A stretch of DNA of 64,000 nt from Actinorugispora endophytica (GCF_004363075.1 NZ_SNYN01000018.1:36552-100551), one strand, 5' to 3'. Counted from the stretch's first letter, positions 1 to 12,055 are shown. Numbers and translations are program-made. The notes: generated by a model not told the origin, from the sequence alone.

Positions 1-1
1 G

Positions 2-241
2 GTGTCCCTGGGCGACTACTGCGCGGGCTCCAACCACGTGCTGCCCACCGGCGGCTGCGCCTGCCACTCCTCGGGCCTGAGCGTGCAGAGCTTCCTGCGC
101 GGCATCCACGTCGTCGACTACGACCGGGCGGCCCTGGCCGAGGTCGCCCACCACGTGGTGGCCCTGTCGGGGGCCGAGGACCTCCCCGCGCACGGCGAGG
201 CCGTGACCGCGCGAATCCCCACCAAGGAGCAGCAGGCGTGA
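2..241 (+). CDS. hisD: Histidinol dehydrogenase, C-terminal fragment (cut by window edge)
   Basis: Only the last 79 codons lie in the window; the true start is upstream. HisD oxidises histidinol to histidine in two NAD-dependent steps, the last reaction of histidine synthesis, in the cytoplasm. The fragment opens with the highly conserved [15 protein letters not shown] stretch of the family and ends in the usual short C-terminal helix region. The stop codon overlaps the GTG start of hisC (GTGA), so hisD and hisC are translationally coupled at the head of the his operon. Confidence 0.93.
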   Translation: MSLGDYCAGSNHVLPTGGCACHSSGLSVQSFLRGIHVVDYDRAALAEVAHHVVALSGAEDLPAHGEAVTARIPTKEQQA

Positions 242-1341
242 ACGACTTCGGACACGACGGCTTCGGCCTCGCGGACCTGCCGCTGCGCGACGCGCTGCGG
301 GGCCAGACCCCCTACGGCGCGCCGCAGCTGGAGGTGCCCGCCGCCCTCAACACCAACGAGAACCCGTACCCGCCCTCGCCGCGCCTGGCCGAGGCGGTCG
401 GCCGCGCCGTCGCCGCGGCGGCCACCGGTCTCAACCGGTACCCCGACCGCGACGCCCCCAAGCTGCGCGCGGCCCTGGCGGACTACCTCGGGCACGGCCT
501 GGACACCTCGAACGTGTGGGCCGCGAACGGCTCCAACGAGGTCCTCCAGCAGATCCTCCAGGCGTTCGGCGGCCCGGGCCGGAAGGCCATGGGCTTCGAG
601 CCGTCCTACTCCATGCACCCGATCATCGCGCGCGGCTCGGGCACCGAGTGGGTGCCCGTCCCCCGCGCGCCGGACTTCGCCGTGGACGTCGCGGCCGCCG
701 TCGCGGCGGTCGAGGAGCACCGGCCGTCGGTGGTGTTCCTGACCTCGCCCAACAACCCCACCGGCACCGCGCTGCCGCTGGCGACCGTCGAGGCCGTCGC
801 CCGCGTCGCGCCCGGCGTCGTCGTCGTGGACGAGGCCTACGCCGAGTTCCGCCGCGAGGGCACCCCCAGCGCGCTGTCGCTGCTGCCGTCCCTGCCGCGC
901 GTCATCGTCTCGCGCACCATGTCCAAGGCGTTCGCCCTGGCGGGCGCCCGCCTGGGCTACCTCGCCGCGCACCCCGCCGTCGTGGACGCCCTGCAGCTCG
1001 TGCGGCTGCCCTACCACCTGTCCGCCGTCACCCAGGCGGTGGCCGTCACCGCGCTGGAGCACGCCGAAGAGCTCCTGGGCGCGGTCGACCGGCTGCGCGC
1101 CGAACGCGACGCCCTCGTGGACTGGCTGCGCGGGCACGGCTTCGCGGTCGCCGACTCCGATGCCAACTTCGTGCTGTTCGGCCGCTTCGAGGACCGCTCG
1201 GCGGTGTTCGAGGGAATGCTGGAGCGGGGCGTGCTCATCCGCGAGGTCGGACCGCCCGAGTGGCTGCGCGTCACCGTCGGCACCCCCGAGGAAATGTCCG
1301 CCTTCCGCGCGGCGTTGCTCGAGGTGACCGGCCGCGCCTGA
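238..1341 (+). CDS. hisC: Histidinol-phosphate aminotransferase
   Basis: 367 aa, normal for this PLP-dependent fold-type I transaminase, which converts imidazole-acetol phosphate plus glutamate to histidinol phosphate plus 2-oxoglutarate. Visible family features: [10 protein letters not shown] near residue 38, the TSPNNPTG substrate/PLP loop around 169-176, VVDEAY around 197, and the [12 protein letters not shown] motif with the Schiff-base lysine at about K230. The GTG start is taken because it overlaps the hisD stop (GTGA), giving coupled translation. Downstream a ~100-base gap precedes hisB. Aromatic aminotransferases are related, but position inside the his operon settles the assignment. 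Confidence 0.95.
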   Translation: MNDFGHDGFGLADLPLRDALRGQTPYGAPQLEVPAALNTNENPYPPSPRLAEAVGRAVAAAATGLNRYPDRDAPKLRAALADYLGHGLDTSNVWAANGSNEVLQQILQAFGGPGRKAMGFEPSYSMHPIIARGSGTEWVPVPRAPDFAVDVAAAVAAVEEHRPSVVFLTSPNNPTGTALPLATVEAVARVAPGVVVVDEAYAEFRREGTPSALSLLPSLPRVIVSRTMSKAFALAGARLGYLAAHPAVVDALQLVRLPYHLSAVTQAVAVTALEHAEELLGAVDRLRAERDALVDWLRGHGFAVADSDANFVLFGRFEDRSAVFEGMLERGVLIREVGPPEWLRVTVGTPEEMSAFRAALLEVTGRA

Positions 1342-1440
1342 GACGAGCGGGACGCCACGCCCCGCGAGACCCCGTGAACCCGTGACAGCGCCGTCACCGG
1401 ACCCGCCCGCAGTACGAAGACAGAGAACCCGAAGGAACCC

Positions 1441-2034
1441 ATGAGCCGCATCGGCCGCGTCGAACGCGCCACCAAGGAGACCAAGGTCCTGGTCGAGATC
1501 AACCTCGACGGAACCGGCGTCGCCGACATCTCCACCGGCGTCGGCTTCTACGACCACATGCTCGACCAGCTCGCCAAGCACGGGCTGTTCGACCTGACCG
1601 TGCGCACCGAGGGCGACCTGCACATCGACGCGCACCACACCATGGAGGACACCGCGCTCGCGCTCGGCGCGGCCTTCCGCGAGGCCCTGGGCGACAAGGT
1701 CGGCATCCGCCGCTTCGCCGACGCCAAGGTCCCCCTCGACGAGGCGCTCGCCGAGGTCACCGTGGACGTCTCGGGACGGCCCTACCTGGTGCACTCGGAG
1801 CCCGAGAACATGGCCCCGGTCATCGGCCGCGACTACGACACCACGATGACCCGGCACGTCTTCGAGTCGTTCGTCGCCCAGGCCCGCGTGGCCCTGCACA
1901 TCCACGTGCCCTACGGGCGCAACGCGCACCACATCGTGGAGTGCCAGTTCAAGGCGTTCGCCCGCGCGCTGCGCTTCGCCTCCGAACGCGACCCCCGCGT
2001 CACGGGGGTGCCCTCGACCAAGGGCGCGCTGTGA
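1441..2034 (+). CDS. hisB: Imidazoleglycerol-phosphate dehydratase
   Basis: 197 aa, the monofunctional dehydratase typical of actinobacteria (no N-terminal histidinol-phosphatase domain as in enterics). It dehydrates imidazole-glycerol phosphate to imidazole-acetol phosphate. The two manganese-binding histidine clusters are visible: DAHHTMED near residue 63 and the duplicated NAHHIVE near 161, together with FYDHMLDQLAKHG in the N-terminal half. The ATG is preceded by a purine-rich GAAGGAA Shine-Dalgarno-like tract. The stop overlaps the next small gene (TGATG). Confidence 0.96.
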   Translation: MSRIGRVERATKETKVLVEINLDGTGVADISTGVGFYDHMLDQLAKHGLFDLTVRTEGDLHIDAHHTMEDTALALGAAFREALGDKVGIRRFADAKVPLDEALAEVTVDVSGRPYLVHSEPENMAPVIGRDYDTTMTRHVFESFVAQARVALHIHVPYGRNAHHIVECQFKAFARALRFASERDPRVTGVPSTKGAL

Positions 2035-2192
2035 TGCAGGACCTCTGGGGCGTCCTGCTGATCGCCCTGGGCGGCCTCCTGGCCGGCGGCACCGTGGCGC
2101 TGTGGAAGACCGGGAAGCCCGTCGCCCTCGGCCTGGCCGCCTGCGCGGCCCTGGCCGTGGCGGGCGGGGTCCTGCGCCTCGACTACTTCTGA
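2034..2192 (+). CDS. Small hydrophobic membrane protein between hisB and hisH
   Basis: 52 aa. I do not recognise a named family. The ATG at 2034 overlaps the hisB stop as TGATG, so it is probably translated by re-initiation; longer in-frame starts lie inside hisB and are unlikely. Two hydrophobic segments (about residues 3-20 and 28-46) separated by a short WKTGKP turn suggest a membrane hairpin ending in RLDYF. A tiny membrane ORF between hisB and hisH is, as far as I know, a recurrent feature of actinomycete his operons. Function is unknown; real coding status is supported by overlap, codon GC bias and the clean hydrophobic pattern. Confidence 0.7.
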   Translation: MQDLWGVLLIALGGLLAGGTVALWKTGKPVALGLAACAALAVAGGVLRLDYF

Positions 2193-2274
2193 CCGGGCCC
2201 TCCGCCGGACCCGGACACCGGGGCCGGCGGAGCGCGGCCCGGGACCATCTCGCACAGGAAAGGCGTGCTCGCAC

Positions 2275-2910
2275 GTGCAGCCACGCGTCGTCATCTTGGA
2301 CTACGGATCGGGAAACCTGCGCTCGGCGCAACGCGCCGTCGAGCGCACCGGAGCGGACGTCACCGTCACCGGGGACCCGCACGCCGCGCTGGAGGCGGAC
2401 GGCCTCCTGGTCCCCGGAGTGGGCGCCTTCGACGCCTGCATGGCGGGGCTGCGCGCGGTCAGGGGCGACCGCGTCATCGGCAAGCGCCTGGCGGGCGGGC
2501 GCCCCGTCCTCGGGATCTGTGTGGGCATGCAGATCCTGTTCGAGCGGGGCGTCGAGCACGGCACCGCCACCGAGGGGTGCGCCGAGTGGCCCGGCACCGT
2601 GGAGCGCCTGGACGCCCCCGTCGTGCCGCACATGGGCTGGAACACCGTCGCGGCCCCCGAGGGCTCCGCGCTGTTCGCCGGGGTCGACGAGGGGGAGCGC
2701 TTCTACTTCGTGCACTCCTACGGCGTGCGCTCCTGGGGGATGGAGAGCGCCGACCCGTACCTGAGGCCGCCGCTGGTCACCTGGACCACCCACGGCGCCC
2801 CGTTCGTGGCGGCCGTGGAGAACGGACCGCTGTGGGCCACCCAGTTCCACCCCGAGAAGTCCGGCGACGCCGGGGCCCGGCTGCTCGCCAACTGGGTCGC
2901 GACACTTTAA
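2275..2910 (+). CDS. hisH: Imidazole glycerol phosphate synthase, glutamine amidotransferase subunit
   Basis: 211 aa class I glutamine amidotransferase that hydrolyses glutamine and channels ammonia to HisF, which lies two genes downstream. Catalytic triad visible: nucleophile C82 in GICVGMQ, H192 and E194 in QFHPEK. The N-terminal [11 protein letters not shown] and LLVPGVGAF oxyanion-strand motifs are typical. The GTG at 2275 is chosen because the protein then starts just before the first beta strand (VVILDYG), as in other HisH proteins; an AGGAAAGG Shine-Dalgarno-like tract lies about 12 bases upstream. Confidence 0.95.
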   Translation: MQPRVVILDYGSGNLRSAQRAVERTGADVTVTGDPHAALEADGLLVPGVGAFDACMAGLRAVRGDRVIGKRLAGGRPVLGICVGMQILFERGVEHGTATEGCAEWPGTVERLDAPVVPHMGWNTVAAPEGSALFAGVDEGERFYFVHSYGVRSWGMESADPYLRPPLVTWTTHGAPFVAAVENGPLWATQFHPEKSGDAGARLLANWVATL

Positions 2911-3018
2911 CGCGGCGCCCCACCCCACCGATGGTCTTGACGTCGGCGCCCCCCGGAACGGACACCACAGGGCGGCAACGTCGAGACCATCGTCTGATCG
3001 AAAGGTTTTCCGAGAACA

Positions 3019-3756
3019 ATGGCCACCACCCTTGAACTCCTGCCCGCCGTCGACGTGGCCGGCGGCCAGGCCGTCCAGCTCGTCCAGGGCAAAGCCGGCT
3101 CCGGCGGCCGGTACGGCGACCCGCTGGCCGCGGCGACGGCCTGGCAGAACGCCGGCGCCGAGTGGATCCACCTGGTCGACCTGGACGCCGCCTTCGGGCG
3201 AGGCCACAACCGCGAGCTGCTGACCTCCATCGTCGGGCGGCTCGACGTGCGGGTGGAGCTGTCCGGCGGAATCCGCGACGACGAGTCGCTGGCCGCGGCG
3301 CTGGCCACCGGATGCCGCCGCGTCAACATCGGCACCGCCGCGCTGGAGAACCCCGAGTGGTGCGCCAGGATCATCGCCGAGCACGGCGACAGGATCGCCA
3401 TCGGCCTGGACGTGCGCGGCACCACCCTGGCCGCGCGCGGCTGGACCCGCGACGGCGGCGACCTCCACGCGACGCTGGACCGGTTGGAGGCCGAGGGCTG
3501 CGCCCGCTACGTCGTCACCGACGTCAACAAGGACGGCACCCTCAAGGGCCCCAACCTGGAGCTGCTGCGCGACGTGTGCGCGCGCACCGGCAAGCCCGTC
3601 GTGGCCAGCGGCGGCGTGTCCAGCCTCGACGACCTGAAGGCCATCGCCGCCCTGGTGCCCGAAGGCGTCGAGGGCGCGATCATGGGGACCGCCCTGTACG
3701 AGGGCGCGTTCACCCTGGAGGACGCGCTGGCGACGGTGCGCGAGGCGGCCCGATGA
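3019..3756 (+). CDS. priA: Phosphoribosyl isomerase A (bifunctional HisA/TrpF)
   Basis: 245 aa beta/alpha barrel. The sequence is very close in pattern to mycobacterial PriA, with LLPAVDV (first catalytic Asp), [32 protein letters not shown] and [10 protein letters not shown] (second catalytic Asp), and the C-terminal phosphate-binding GGVSSLDDL. In actinobacteria PriA isomerises both ProFAR (histidine) and PRA (tryptophan). That dual role fits here because trpC, trpB and trpA lie 9 kb away with no trpF in the window. The stop overlaps hisF (ATGA). A 108-base gap separates it from hisH. Confidence 0.95.
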   Translation: MATTLELLPAVDVAGGQAVQLVQGKAGSGGRYGDPLAAATAWQNAGAEWIHLVDLDAAFGRGHNRELLTSIVGRLDVRVELSGGIRDDESLAAALATGCRRVNIGTAALENPEWCARIIAEHGDRIAIGLDVRGTTLAARGWTRDGGDLHATLDRLEAEGCARYVVTDVNKDGTLKGPNLELLRDVCARTGKPVVASGGVSSLDDLKAIAALVPEGVEGAIMGTALYEGAFTLEDALATVREAAR

Positions 3757-4523
3757 GCCTGGCCGTGCGCGTCATCCCCTGCCTGGACGTGGACGCCGGG
3801 AGGGTGGTCAAGGGCGTCAACTTCCAGAACCTGCGGGACGCGGGCGACCCCGTCGAACTGGCCCGGCGCTACGACGCCGAGGGCGCGGACGAGCTGACCT
3901 TCCTGGACGTCACCGCCTCCAGCGGCGACCGCGAGACCACCTACGACGTGGTGCGGCGCACCGCGGAGCAGGTGTTCATCCCCCTCACCGTCGGCGGCGG
4001 GGTGCGCGCCCCCGACGACGTCGACCGGCTGCTGCGCGCCGGAGCCGACAAGGTCGGCGTCAACACCGCGGCCGTCGACCGGCCCGAGCTCATCCGCGAG
4101 ATCGCCGGGCGCTTCGGCAGCCAGGTGCTGGTGCTCTCGGCGGACGTGCGCCGCGCCGCCGAGGGCGCCGCCACCTCCAGCGGCTTCGAGGTCACCACGC
4201 ACGGCGGCCGCAGGGGGACCGGCCTCGACGCCGTGGAGTGGGTCCGGCACGCGGCCGAACTCGGCGCGGGCGAGATCCTGCTCAACTCCATGGACGCCGA
4301 CGGCACCAGGGCCGGGTTCGACCTGGAGCTGATCCGCGCGGTGCGCGCGGTGGTGACCGTGCCGCTGATCGCCAGCGGGGGAGCGGGCGCCGTCGAGCAC
4401 TTCGCCCCCGCCGTGGACGCCGGGGCCGACGCGGTCCTGGCCGCCAGCGTGTTCCACTTCGGGGAGTTCACCGTCGACGACGTCAAGGCCGACCTGAGGG
4501 CGAAGGGCCACCCGGTGCGCTGA
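3753..4523 (+). CDS. hisF: Imidazole glycerol phosphate synthase, cyclase subunit
   Basis: 256 aa TIM barrel that uses ammonia from HisH and PRFAR to make imidazole-glycerol phosphate and AICAR. Hallmarks: [16 protein letters not shown] with the first catalytic Asp at about residue 12, the PLTVGGGVR phosphate loop, [10 protein letters not shown], and C-terminal IASGGAG and [11 protein letters not shown]. The start ATG at 3753 overlaps the priA stop. The strand holding the second catalytic Asp reads LSADVRR rather than the more common LSVDARR, with the Asp kept. A strong hairpin follows about 50 bases downstream, closing the operon. Confidence 0.96.
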   Translation: MSLAVRVIPCLDVDAGRVVKGVNFQNLRDAGDPVELARRYDAEGADELTFLDVTASSGDRETTYDVVRRTAEQVFIPLTVGGGVRAPDDVDRLLRAGADKVGVNTAAVDRPELIREIAGRFGSQVLVLSADVRRAAEGAATSSGFEVTTHGGRRGTGLDAVEWVRHAAELGAGEILLNSMDADGTRAGFDLELIRAVRAVVTVPLIASGGAGAVEHFAPAVDAGADAVLAASVFHFGEFTVDDVKADLRAKGHPVR

Positions 4524-4569
4524 GGAGGCCGGCGGAAGCCCCCGGCCGGGAGAACGAGGGACCGGCCGG

Positions 4570-4598
4570 GCGGGGGCCTCCACGTCGGAGGCCCCCGC
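4570..4598 (+). terminator. Stem-loop terminator of the his operon
   Basis: Twelve-base perfect stem (GCGGGGGCCTCC with its complement) around a five-base ACGTC loop, 46 bases after the hisF stop. There is no U tract, as is usual in GC-rich actinomycetes. Confidence 0.75.
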
Positions 4599-4870
4599 AT
4601 CGGGTGGCCCGGGAGCGCCGCCACGCGCGGCTCCCTCCGGAAACGGTGAAAGCGTTCCCAAAAGAACACGTCGGGACATAGCACATCCGCCCCTTTCGGG
4701 TACAGGCCACAAGTGGCCCCAAGCCGGTTCGGACCGGGGCGGAATAGCCGCCGCGCCCACCGTGCTGAAGCGATCAGGGCGGGCTGTCCCACCGCGCGGG
4801 TACCGTGTTGGGCCGGTGCGCCCGCCGCATCCGCGCGGTTCTTCTCACCACCGACGTAGCTGGGGGACGT
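4599..4870 (+). promoter_or_regulatory. Upstream region of the ABC exporter with a LacI-family-like box
   Basis: Non-coding stretch between the his terminator and the exporter operon. At 4647-4660 it holds TGAAAGCGTTCCCA, which matches 11 of 14 positions of the CelR/CebR operator TGGGAGCGCTCCCA known from Thermobifida and Streptomyces. It lies about 210 bases before the first exporter start. No clear -10/-35 pair was recognised. The match may be fortuitous. Confidence 0.3.
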
Positions 4871-6786
<1,916 letters not shown>

Positions 6787-6790
<4 letters not shown>

Positions 6791-8649
6791 GCGCCCCGGC
6801 GCGCACCCGCAGCGGCCGCGACGACGCGTCCGCCACCCCCCGCGCCGAAGCGGGCGCGGACGCCGGAGGGGGCACGCCCTCCGCCCTGCACCGGTCCGCC
6901 GACTCCGCGTGGGCCACTCTGCGCCGCGGCGTCGCCCTTTCCCCCGAGTTCACCCAGGGCCTGGCCCTGACCGTCGTGTTCGCGCTCGTCGCCACCGTCG
7001 GCAAGATCGTGGTGCCGATGGCCGTGCAGCAGATCATCGACAACGGCATGCTCGACGAGAACGGGGCCGACCTCGGCTTCGTCGCCCGCGCGGTCGCGGT
7101 GAGCGCCGCCCTGGTGCTGGTCACCGCCTTCTGCTCGTACGCGATGAACGCGCGCCTGTACAAGGCCACCGAGTCCGGGCTCGCGACCCTGCGCCGCAAG
7201 GCGTTCCGGCACGTGCACGACCTGTCGGTGCTGACCCAGAACAGCGAGCGCAAGGGCGCGCTCGTGTCCCGGGTGACCAGCGACGTCGACCAGATCAGCA
7301 CCTTCATGCAGTGGGGCGGCATCCTGCTGATCATCAGCGCGGGCCAGCTCCTGATCGCCACCGTCCTGATGACGGTGTACTCCTGGCAGCTCACCCTGCT
7401 GGTGTGGGTGAGCTTCCTGCCGCTGCTGTTCGGCGTGCGCTGGCTCCAGAAGCTGCTCTCCAAGGCGTACCTGAAGGTGCGCGAGCGCACCGGCGAGATG
7501 CTCGGCGTCATCGGCGAGACCGTCGTGGGCGCGGCCGTCATCCGCGCCTACGGCACCGAGGAGCGCACCGCCGAGCGCGTGGACGCGAGCGTCCTGGCCA
7601 CGCGCGGCGCCCAGGTCAAGGCCCAGCGACTGTCCATGGCGGTGTCCCCGTTCGCCGAGATCGTCGCGGCCTTCGCCTACTCGGCGATCATCGTCGCCGG
7701 TGTGTGGCTGGGGATCGCGGGCGCGCTCAGCGCGGGGGAGCTGGTGGCCTTCCTGTTCCTGGTGACCCTGTTCATCTCGCCCATGATGATGGCCACCGAG
7801 ATCTTCAACGAGGCGCAGAACGCCATCGCGGGCTGGCGCCGGGTGCTCGGCGTGCTCGACACCGCCCCCGACATCGCCGACCCCGGCGCCGCGGGGCGCG
7901 AGCTGCCGCGCGGCCCCGTCTCGGTCGGCTTCGACCACGTCTCCTACGCCTACCCGTCCGGGCCCACGGTGCTCGACGACATCGACGTCGAGATCCGCCC
8001 CGGCCTGCGCGTGGCGGTGGTCGGCGAGACCGGCTCGGGCAAGACCACCTTCGTCAAGCTCCTGACCCGGCTCATGGACCCGGGCGAGGGGGCGGTCCTG
8101 CTCGACGGCGTGGACCTGCGCGAGGTGGCGTTCTCCTCGCTGCGCTCGCGCGTGGTCATGGTGCCGCAGGAGGGCTTCCTGTTCGACAGCACCCTGGGCG
8201 ACAACATCCGCTTCGCCCGGCCGGAGGCCACCGACGCCGAGATCGACGCGGCGGTCGCCGAGCTGGGGCTGGGCGACTGGCTCGGCGGACTGGCGCACGG
8301 CCTGGACACGCCGGTGGGCCAGCGCGGCGAGTCGCTGTCGGCGGGGGAGCGCCAGCTCGTGGCGCTGGTGCGGGCCTACGTCGCCGACCCGGACCTGCTG
8401 GTCCTGGACGAGGCGACCTCCGCGGTCGACCCGGCCACCGAGGTGCGCATCCAGCGGGCCCTGGACCGGCTCACCCGGGGCCGGACCTCGGTCGCGATCG
8501 CGCACCGCCTGTCCACCGCGGAGGCGGCCGACGAGGTCTTCGTCTTCGACGGCGGCCGGATCGTCCAACGCGGCAGCCACGCCGACCTGGTCAAGGAGCC
8601 GGGCGTCTACGCCGACCTGCACTCCTCCTGGGTGCGCAGCTCCGCCTAG
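6787..8649 (+). CDS. ABC exporter half-transporter, catalytic partner
   Basis: 620 aa, membrane domain (about residues 55-345) plus nucleotide-binding domain. Here the catalytic residues are intact: Walker A GETGSGKT at 413-420, Walker B LLVLDE with E542, and H573 in IAHRLST. The signature motif is altered to LSAGE (517-521). In heterodimeric exporters such as TM287/288 and BmrCD, the degenerate site is built from the Walker motifs of one chain and the altered signature of the other, exactly the pattern shared with the preceding gene. Translationally coupled (ATGA overlap). The N-terminal ~40 residues are Ala/Gly/Asp-rich and probably disordered. Confidence 0.92.
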
Positions 8650-8696
8650 GGCGTGGTGGACGGATCATTCGGGGACTCTCGCCCACCAGAACGGGG

Positions 8697-8738
8697 CCCC
8701 TGCGGTGGAGACTCCCCGGGGAGTCTCCACCGCAGGGG
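8697..8738. terminator. Perfect 42-base palindrome between convergent genes
   Basis: Two 21-base arms with no spacer, 47 bases after the ABC exporter stop. It can act as a terminator for plus-strand transcription. Its sequence is unrelated to the repeat family found elsewhere in the window. Confidence 0.65.
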
Positions 8739-8844
8739 TGGTTCGGCGTCGGGGGTCCGCCGGCCGGATCGTCGAGGTGTTCCTGCGCTCGGCGCGGTGA
8801 CGCGGCGGTTCGAGGGCCGGTTCCGCTCTCGCTCGGAATGATCA

Positions 8845-8888
8845 TGGGCTTTCTGCCCTTCCCGGCCCCGAAACGGGCGGAAAGCCCA
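8845..8888 (-). terminator. Stem-loop, probable terminator of the SIS gene
   Basis: Fourteen-base stem (TGGGCTTTCTGCCC against GGGCGGAAAGCCCA, one G-U pair) with a 16-base loop, downstream of the minus-strand SIS gene. Together with the palindrome at 8697 it fills the 395-base gene-free gap at 8650-9044; I see nothing else there. Confidence 0.55.
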
Positions 8889-9044
8889 CGACCGTCAACG
8901 GAACCCTCACGCGACGGACATCATGGGCGCGGCCCCGACCCGCACCCGCCGTCGCCGCCCGCCGTGACCTCGCGATCCGCGTGGCGTGAGGCCGAACGAC
9001 CCACCCGAAGCACCGGCGCCGAACCACCCCCGCGCCGGAGCCCC

Positions 9045-10031
9045 CTAGTCCTCGCGGCGTTTGGCCCACCAGCGCAGGGCCAGGAGCTCGCCGACCACGG
9101 GCTCGGCGAGCAGGCTCACGTCCGGGTCGCCGTCGCCGGGGTAGCGCAGGCTCATCGCCGCGCCCGGGACCTCGGCGCCGACCGCGACGAACGAGCCGCC
9201 CAGCGCACCCAGGTGCTCGGCGAAGCGCTCGTCGAACCGCGAACCGGTGAACAGCAGCGCGCGGTAGTCCTGGATCGCCGCCAGGTAGCGGTCGGTGTGC
9301 GACCACTCCCCGGTCTCGCAGGCGTGCGCGGCCAGCACCGGGCCGCGCCGCAGCGCCAGCGCGTCGAAGCGGGCCGAGGACAGCCGCTCGGCGGGTGCCA
9401 CCAGCGCCAGGCCGTCGCGCCCGGCCAGCACCCCGGTGGCCTCGGGAACCCACACGGAGGCGCGCGCCAGCAGGTCGGTGACGGCGTTGGCCGCGCGGCG
9501 CAGCGTCGCCGAGGGGGTCGCCACACCCGGTGTCGAGGCGCCCAGCCGGGCGGCCAGGACCAGCAGCAGCGCCAGCGCCTGCTGGTACGCCACGCACTCC
9601 AGGCCGCTGCCGTCCGGGTCGGCCATGAGCGGAACCACCACGTCGGCGTAGCGGGCCTCGGGCGACTCGGGCTCGTCGGTCAGCACGATGATCGCCGAGG
9701 AGCGCGCGTAGCGTTCGAGCGCCTCGCACAGCTCTCTCCGCCCGCTGCCCAGCGCCACCGCCACCACCAGCGTGTCGGGCCCGCCGGGGGTGGAGAACGC
9801 CGCGGTCGCGGACTCGGCCGAGGCGCCCAGTCCCGCGCGGCGCATCCGCCCGGCGGCGGCCTGGCAGGCGTAGTACCCGGCGCCCACCCCCAGCAGCACG
9901 ATCGCCGCGGGCTCGTCCGCCATGAGAGAGGGCAGCGCCGCGTAGGGGTCGCGGCGGGGCAGTTGGTCGGCCAGCCGGGTCAGGGCGGCGGCCTTGCCCG
10001 ACAGCTCGGCGACGAGTCGCTTGGCGGTCAC
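9045..10031 (-). CDS. SIS-domain protein (sugar isomerase / phosphosugar-binding family)
   Basis: 328 aa. The protein has the layout of a double SIS-domain protein: an N-terminal Rossmann-like half beginning [17 protein letters not shown] and a second half with [21 protein letters not shown] and [12 protein letters not shown]. It most resembles the actinobacterial phosphoglucose/phosphomannose isomerase-like SIS proteins, which bind sugar phosphates. Exact activity cannot be assigned. The GTG at 10031 was chosen over upstream in-frame codons because ATCGGAGAG sits a few bases before it and because the upstream extension is Arg/Pro-rich and atypical. It is divergent from hisI and convergent with the ABC exporter. 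Confidence 0.7.
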   Translation of the reverse strand: MTAKRLVAELSGKAAALTRLADQLPRRDPYAALPSLMADEPAAIVLLGVGAGYYACQAAAGRMRRAGLGASAESATAAFSTPGGPDTLVVAVALGSGRRELCEALERYARSSAIIVLTDEPESPEARYADVVVPLMADPDGSGLECVAYQQALALLLVLAARLGASTPGVATPSATLRRAANAVTDLLARASVWVPEATGVLAGRDGLALVAPAERLSSARFDALALRRGPVLAAHACETGEWSHTDRYLAAIQDYRALLFTGSRFDERFAEHLGALGGSFVAVGAEVPGAAMSLRYPGDGDPDVSLLAEPVVGELLALRWWAKRRED

Positions 10032-10195
10032 GGCTCTCCGATCTCTGGTTTCTCTCGCCGATCGCGAACGAACCCACCTTAGATCGTCGGTGCGGAGCCG
10101 TCGTCCGGCGGGACGCGGAGGGCCCGGCGGGACCTCCGCGCCGGAGGGCCCGTCCTGATGCGCGCCCGTGCCGGGGCGGCCGTAGGCTTGCGGAC

Positions 10196-10546
10196 ATGAG
10201 CACGAGCCCTCCCGACCTGGCCCCCGACATCGCCGCACGACTCAAGCGCACCCCCGACGGGCTGGTGCCCGCCATCGTGCAGCAGCACGACACCGGGGAG
10301 GTCCTCATGCTCGCCTGGATGGACGACGAGGCGCTGCGCCGCACCCTGGCCACACGGGCCGCCACCTACTGGTCGCGCAGCCGCGGCGAGTACTGGGTGA
10401 AGGGCGCCACCTCCGGCAACACCCAGCGGGTCGTCTCCGTCGCCCTGGACTGCGACGGCGACACCCTGCTGGTCGGGGTGGACCAGAGCGGCGCGGCCTG
10501 CCACACCGGCGCGCGGACCTGCTTCGACGAGGACCGGCTGCTGTGA
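10196..10546 (+). CDS. hisI: Phosphoribosyl-AMP cyclohydrolase
   Basis: 116 aa, the single-domain cyclohydrolase that opens the purine ring of PR-AMP (third step of histidine synthesis). Zinc/magnesium-site motifs are visible: [41 protein letters not shown] and [14 protein letters not shown] with conserved cysteines. It is separated from the rest of the his genes by 5.7 kb and starts a second operon. The stop overlaps the next gene (GTGA). PR-ATP pyrophosphatase (hisE) is not fused here and not in the window. Confidence 0.95.
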   Translation: MSTSPPDLAPDIAARLKRTPDGLVPAIVQQHDTGEVLMLAWMDDEALRRTLATRAATYWSRSRGEYWVKGATSGNTQRVVSVALDCDGDTLLVGVDQSGAACHTGARTCFDEDRLL

Positions 10547-11166
10547 GCCCCGCGACCGCCGTCGGGGAGCCCCCCGTGCGCCGCCGGGAGTACGCGGCCG
10601 CGCTCGCGCTCACCGCGGCCGGGGCCACCGCGCTGCTCGCCGCCTCGGCGCGGACCTGGGCGAGCGCCGAGGTGGCGACGGGCGGCGGGCTCGCGCCCGT
10701 TCCCGTCGAGCTGCCCGCCGCGGCGGTCGCCCCGGTCGCCTCGGCGCTGGGCTGGGCGGGTCTGGCCGCGCTGGCCGCGCTGTTCGCGACGAAGGGCCTG
10801 GCCCGCCGGGCCGTGGGCCTGCTGGTGGCGCTCATGGGAGCGGGCGCGCTGGCCGGCGTCGCCGTCGGCACCCGGCCCCCGGCACTGGCGGCCGCGGCCG
10901 AGCGGGCGGCCACCGCCGAGGGCGCCGTGGGCCCCGTCGCCCTGGCCGCGGCCTGGCCGGTACTGGCCGCCGCGGGCGCGGTGCTGCTGTTCGCCGGGGG
11001 AGTGCTCACCCTGCTCAGGGGTACCGCGTGGCCCACGATGAGCAGCCGGTACGATCGCCACAGCGCCCCGCGCGCGACCCGCGCCGACGATCCCGCCGAG
11101 CTGTGGAAGTCGCTCGACAGCGGGGCGGACCCCACTGATGAGAACGCAGATCCGAAGGAGCGTTGA
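10543..11166 (+). CDS. Trp-biosynthesis-associated membrane protein (TIGR02234-like)
   Basis: 207 aa with four predicted transmembrane helices (about residues 18-36, 60-80, 85-105 and 130-155) and a polar C-terminal tail rich in Asp and Arg. Membrane topology, size and location just upstream of trp genes match the actinobacterial Trp-operon-associated membrane protein family. Its biochemical role is unknown. The GTG start overlaps the hisI stop and the stop overlaps the next ATG (TGATG), so hisI and the two following genes form a coupled unit. In Streptomyces, as I recall, trpE lies in this neighbourhood; it is absent here. Confidence 0.78.
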   Translation: MSPATAVGEPPVRRREYAAALALTAAGATALLAASARTWASAEVATGGGLAPVPVELPAAAVAPVASALGWAGLAALAALFATKGLARRAVGLLVALMGAGALAGVAVGTRPPALAAAAERAATAEGAVGPVALAAAWPVLAAAGAVLLFAGGVLTLLRGTAWPTMSSRYDRHSAPRATRADDPAELWKSLDSGADPTDENADPKER

Positions 11167-11465
11167 TGGCCGAGGAGCACCACGATGACCACGGCAACAC
11201 CCTGTCCGCCTGGTTCCTGACCGCTTCCTGGATCGTGGTCTGGGCCGTGGCCGGGGCCGCGATCATCGCAGGCCAGAACCTCGTCACCTGGACGGTGGTC
11301 GCCCTGGTGGCCAGCGTCGCCTGCGCCGCGGTGGCGGGCGTGATGAAGAAGGCCGGCATGGGCCGCAAGGCGCCGCGCCCGGTCCCGATGACCCGTGAGG
11401 AGTACGAGGCCCTGCTGGCGTCCGCGCCGGTCGAGGACGCCCCCGCCAAGGCCACGGCTGCGTAA
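11166..11465 (+). CDS. Small membrane protein, HGxxPAAW family
   Basis: 99 aa. The N terminus carries HGNTLSAWF, a variant of the HGxxPAAW signature of a small actinobacterial membrane protein family of unknown function. Two hydrophobic helices follow (about residues 16-36 and 40-60), then a basic then acidic tail. The ATG at 11166 overlaps the previous stop; a GAAGGAG Shine-Dalgarno tract lies just upstream. Followed by a hairpin terminator. Confidence 0.75.
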   Translation: MAEEHHDDHGNTLSAWFLTASWIVVWAVAGAAIIAGQNLVTWTVVALVASVACAAVAGVMKKAGMGRKAPRPVPMTREEYEALLASAPVEDAPAKATAA

Positions 11466-11471
11466 CGGATC

Positions 11472-11496
11472 GGCCCCCGGCCCTGGTCCGGGGGCC
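11472..11496 (+). terminator. Stem-loop terminator after the hisI operon
   Basis: Nine-base perfect stem GGCCCCCGG/CCGGGGGCC with a 7-base loop, starting 6 bases after the stop of the HGxxPAAW gene. Confidence 0.65.
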
Positions 11497-11694
11497 CGTG
11501 CGGTGAGTAGATTGTGAGCTGACCGGTCATGGCCGTTCAGGCTGGATATCGCATTCACTGGAAAATCTGGCATGATTCGGTCTGCCCGCGACGCATGTGG
11601 AGTCGTGTTCCCAACCGTGAACCCCGTTGGTCGTTCTGCCCCCGGGCCGCGGCGCACCCTCTTTTGACCCGTCGTAAGGAAAGACGTACCGACT

Positions 11695-12051
11695 ATGAGC
11701 TATGGTCCGCCCTCCGGCCCGCACAACCCCGGCGGCTACGGCCCGCCGCCCCCCGGCCCCTACTCCGGCGGCCAGCCGGCCGGCCAGCCCCCCAAGAACT
11801 ACCTGTGGATGAACATCCTGGGCCTGTTCGGCTGCACGGTCATCGGCATCATCGGCCTGATCTTCGCCCTCCAGGTCAACAGCAAGTGGAGCATCGGCGA
11901 CTACGCGGGCGCCGAGAGCTCGGCCAACACCGCCAAGATCATGGGCATCATCAGCCTCATCGGCTTCATCCTGGGTGCGATCTTCTGGGTGATCTACATC
12001 GTCTTCTTCGTGGTCCTCGCCGCGTCGAGCGCGACGTACTCCACGTACTAA
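11695..12051 (+). CDS. CD225/dispanin-family small membrane protein
   Basis: 118 aa. A Pro/Gly/Tyr-rich cytoplasmic N terminus (residues 1-32) precedes two hydrophobic segments (about 38-58 and 80-108). The pattern NYLWMNILGLFGCTVIGIIGLIFALQVNSKW, with the short amphipathic loop GDYAGAESSANTAKIMG, is that of the CD225 domain seen in eukaryotic IFITM proteins and many actinobacterial proteins. Bacterial function is not established. An AAGGAAAG Shine-Dalgarno lies about 10 bases before the ATG. The gene ends 4 bases before the next start. Confidence 0.82.
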   Translation: MSYGPPSGPHNPGGYGPPPPGPYSGGQPAGQPPKNYLWMNILGLFGCTVIGIIGLIFALQVNSKWSIGDYAGAESSANTAKIMGIISLIGFILGAIFWVIYIVFFVVLAASSATYSTY

Positions 12052-12055
12052 GGAC

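Noticed and set aside
118..3468. 1116-codon minus-strand open frame over the his operon
   Set aside because: Antisense shadow of hisC, hisB, hisH and priA. High GC leaves few stops; the product is low complexity with no family motif.
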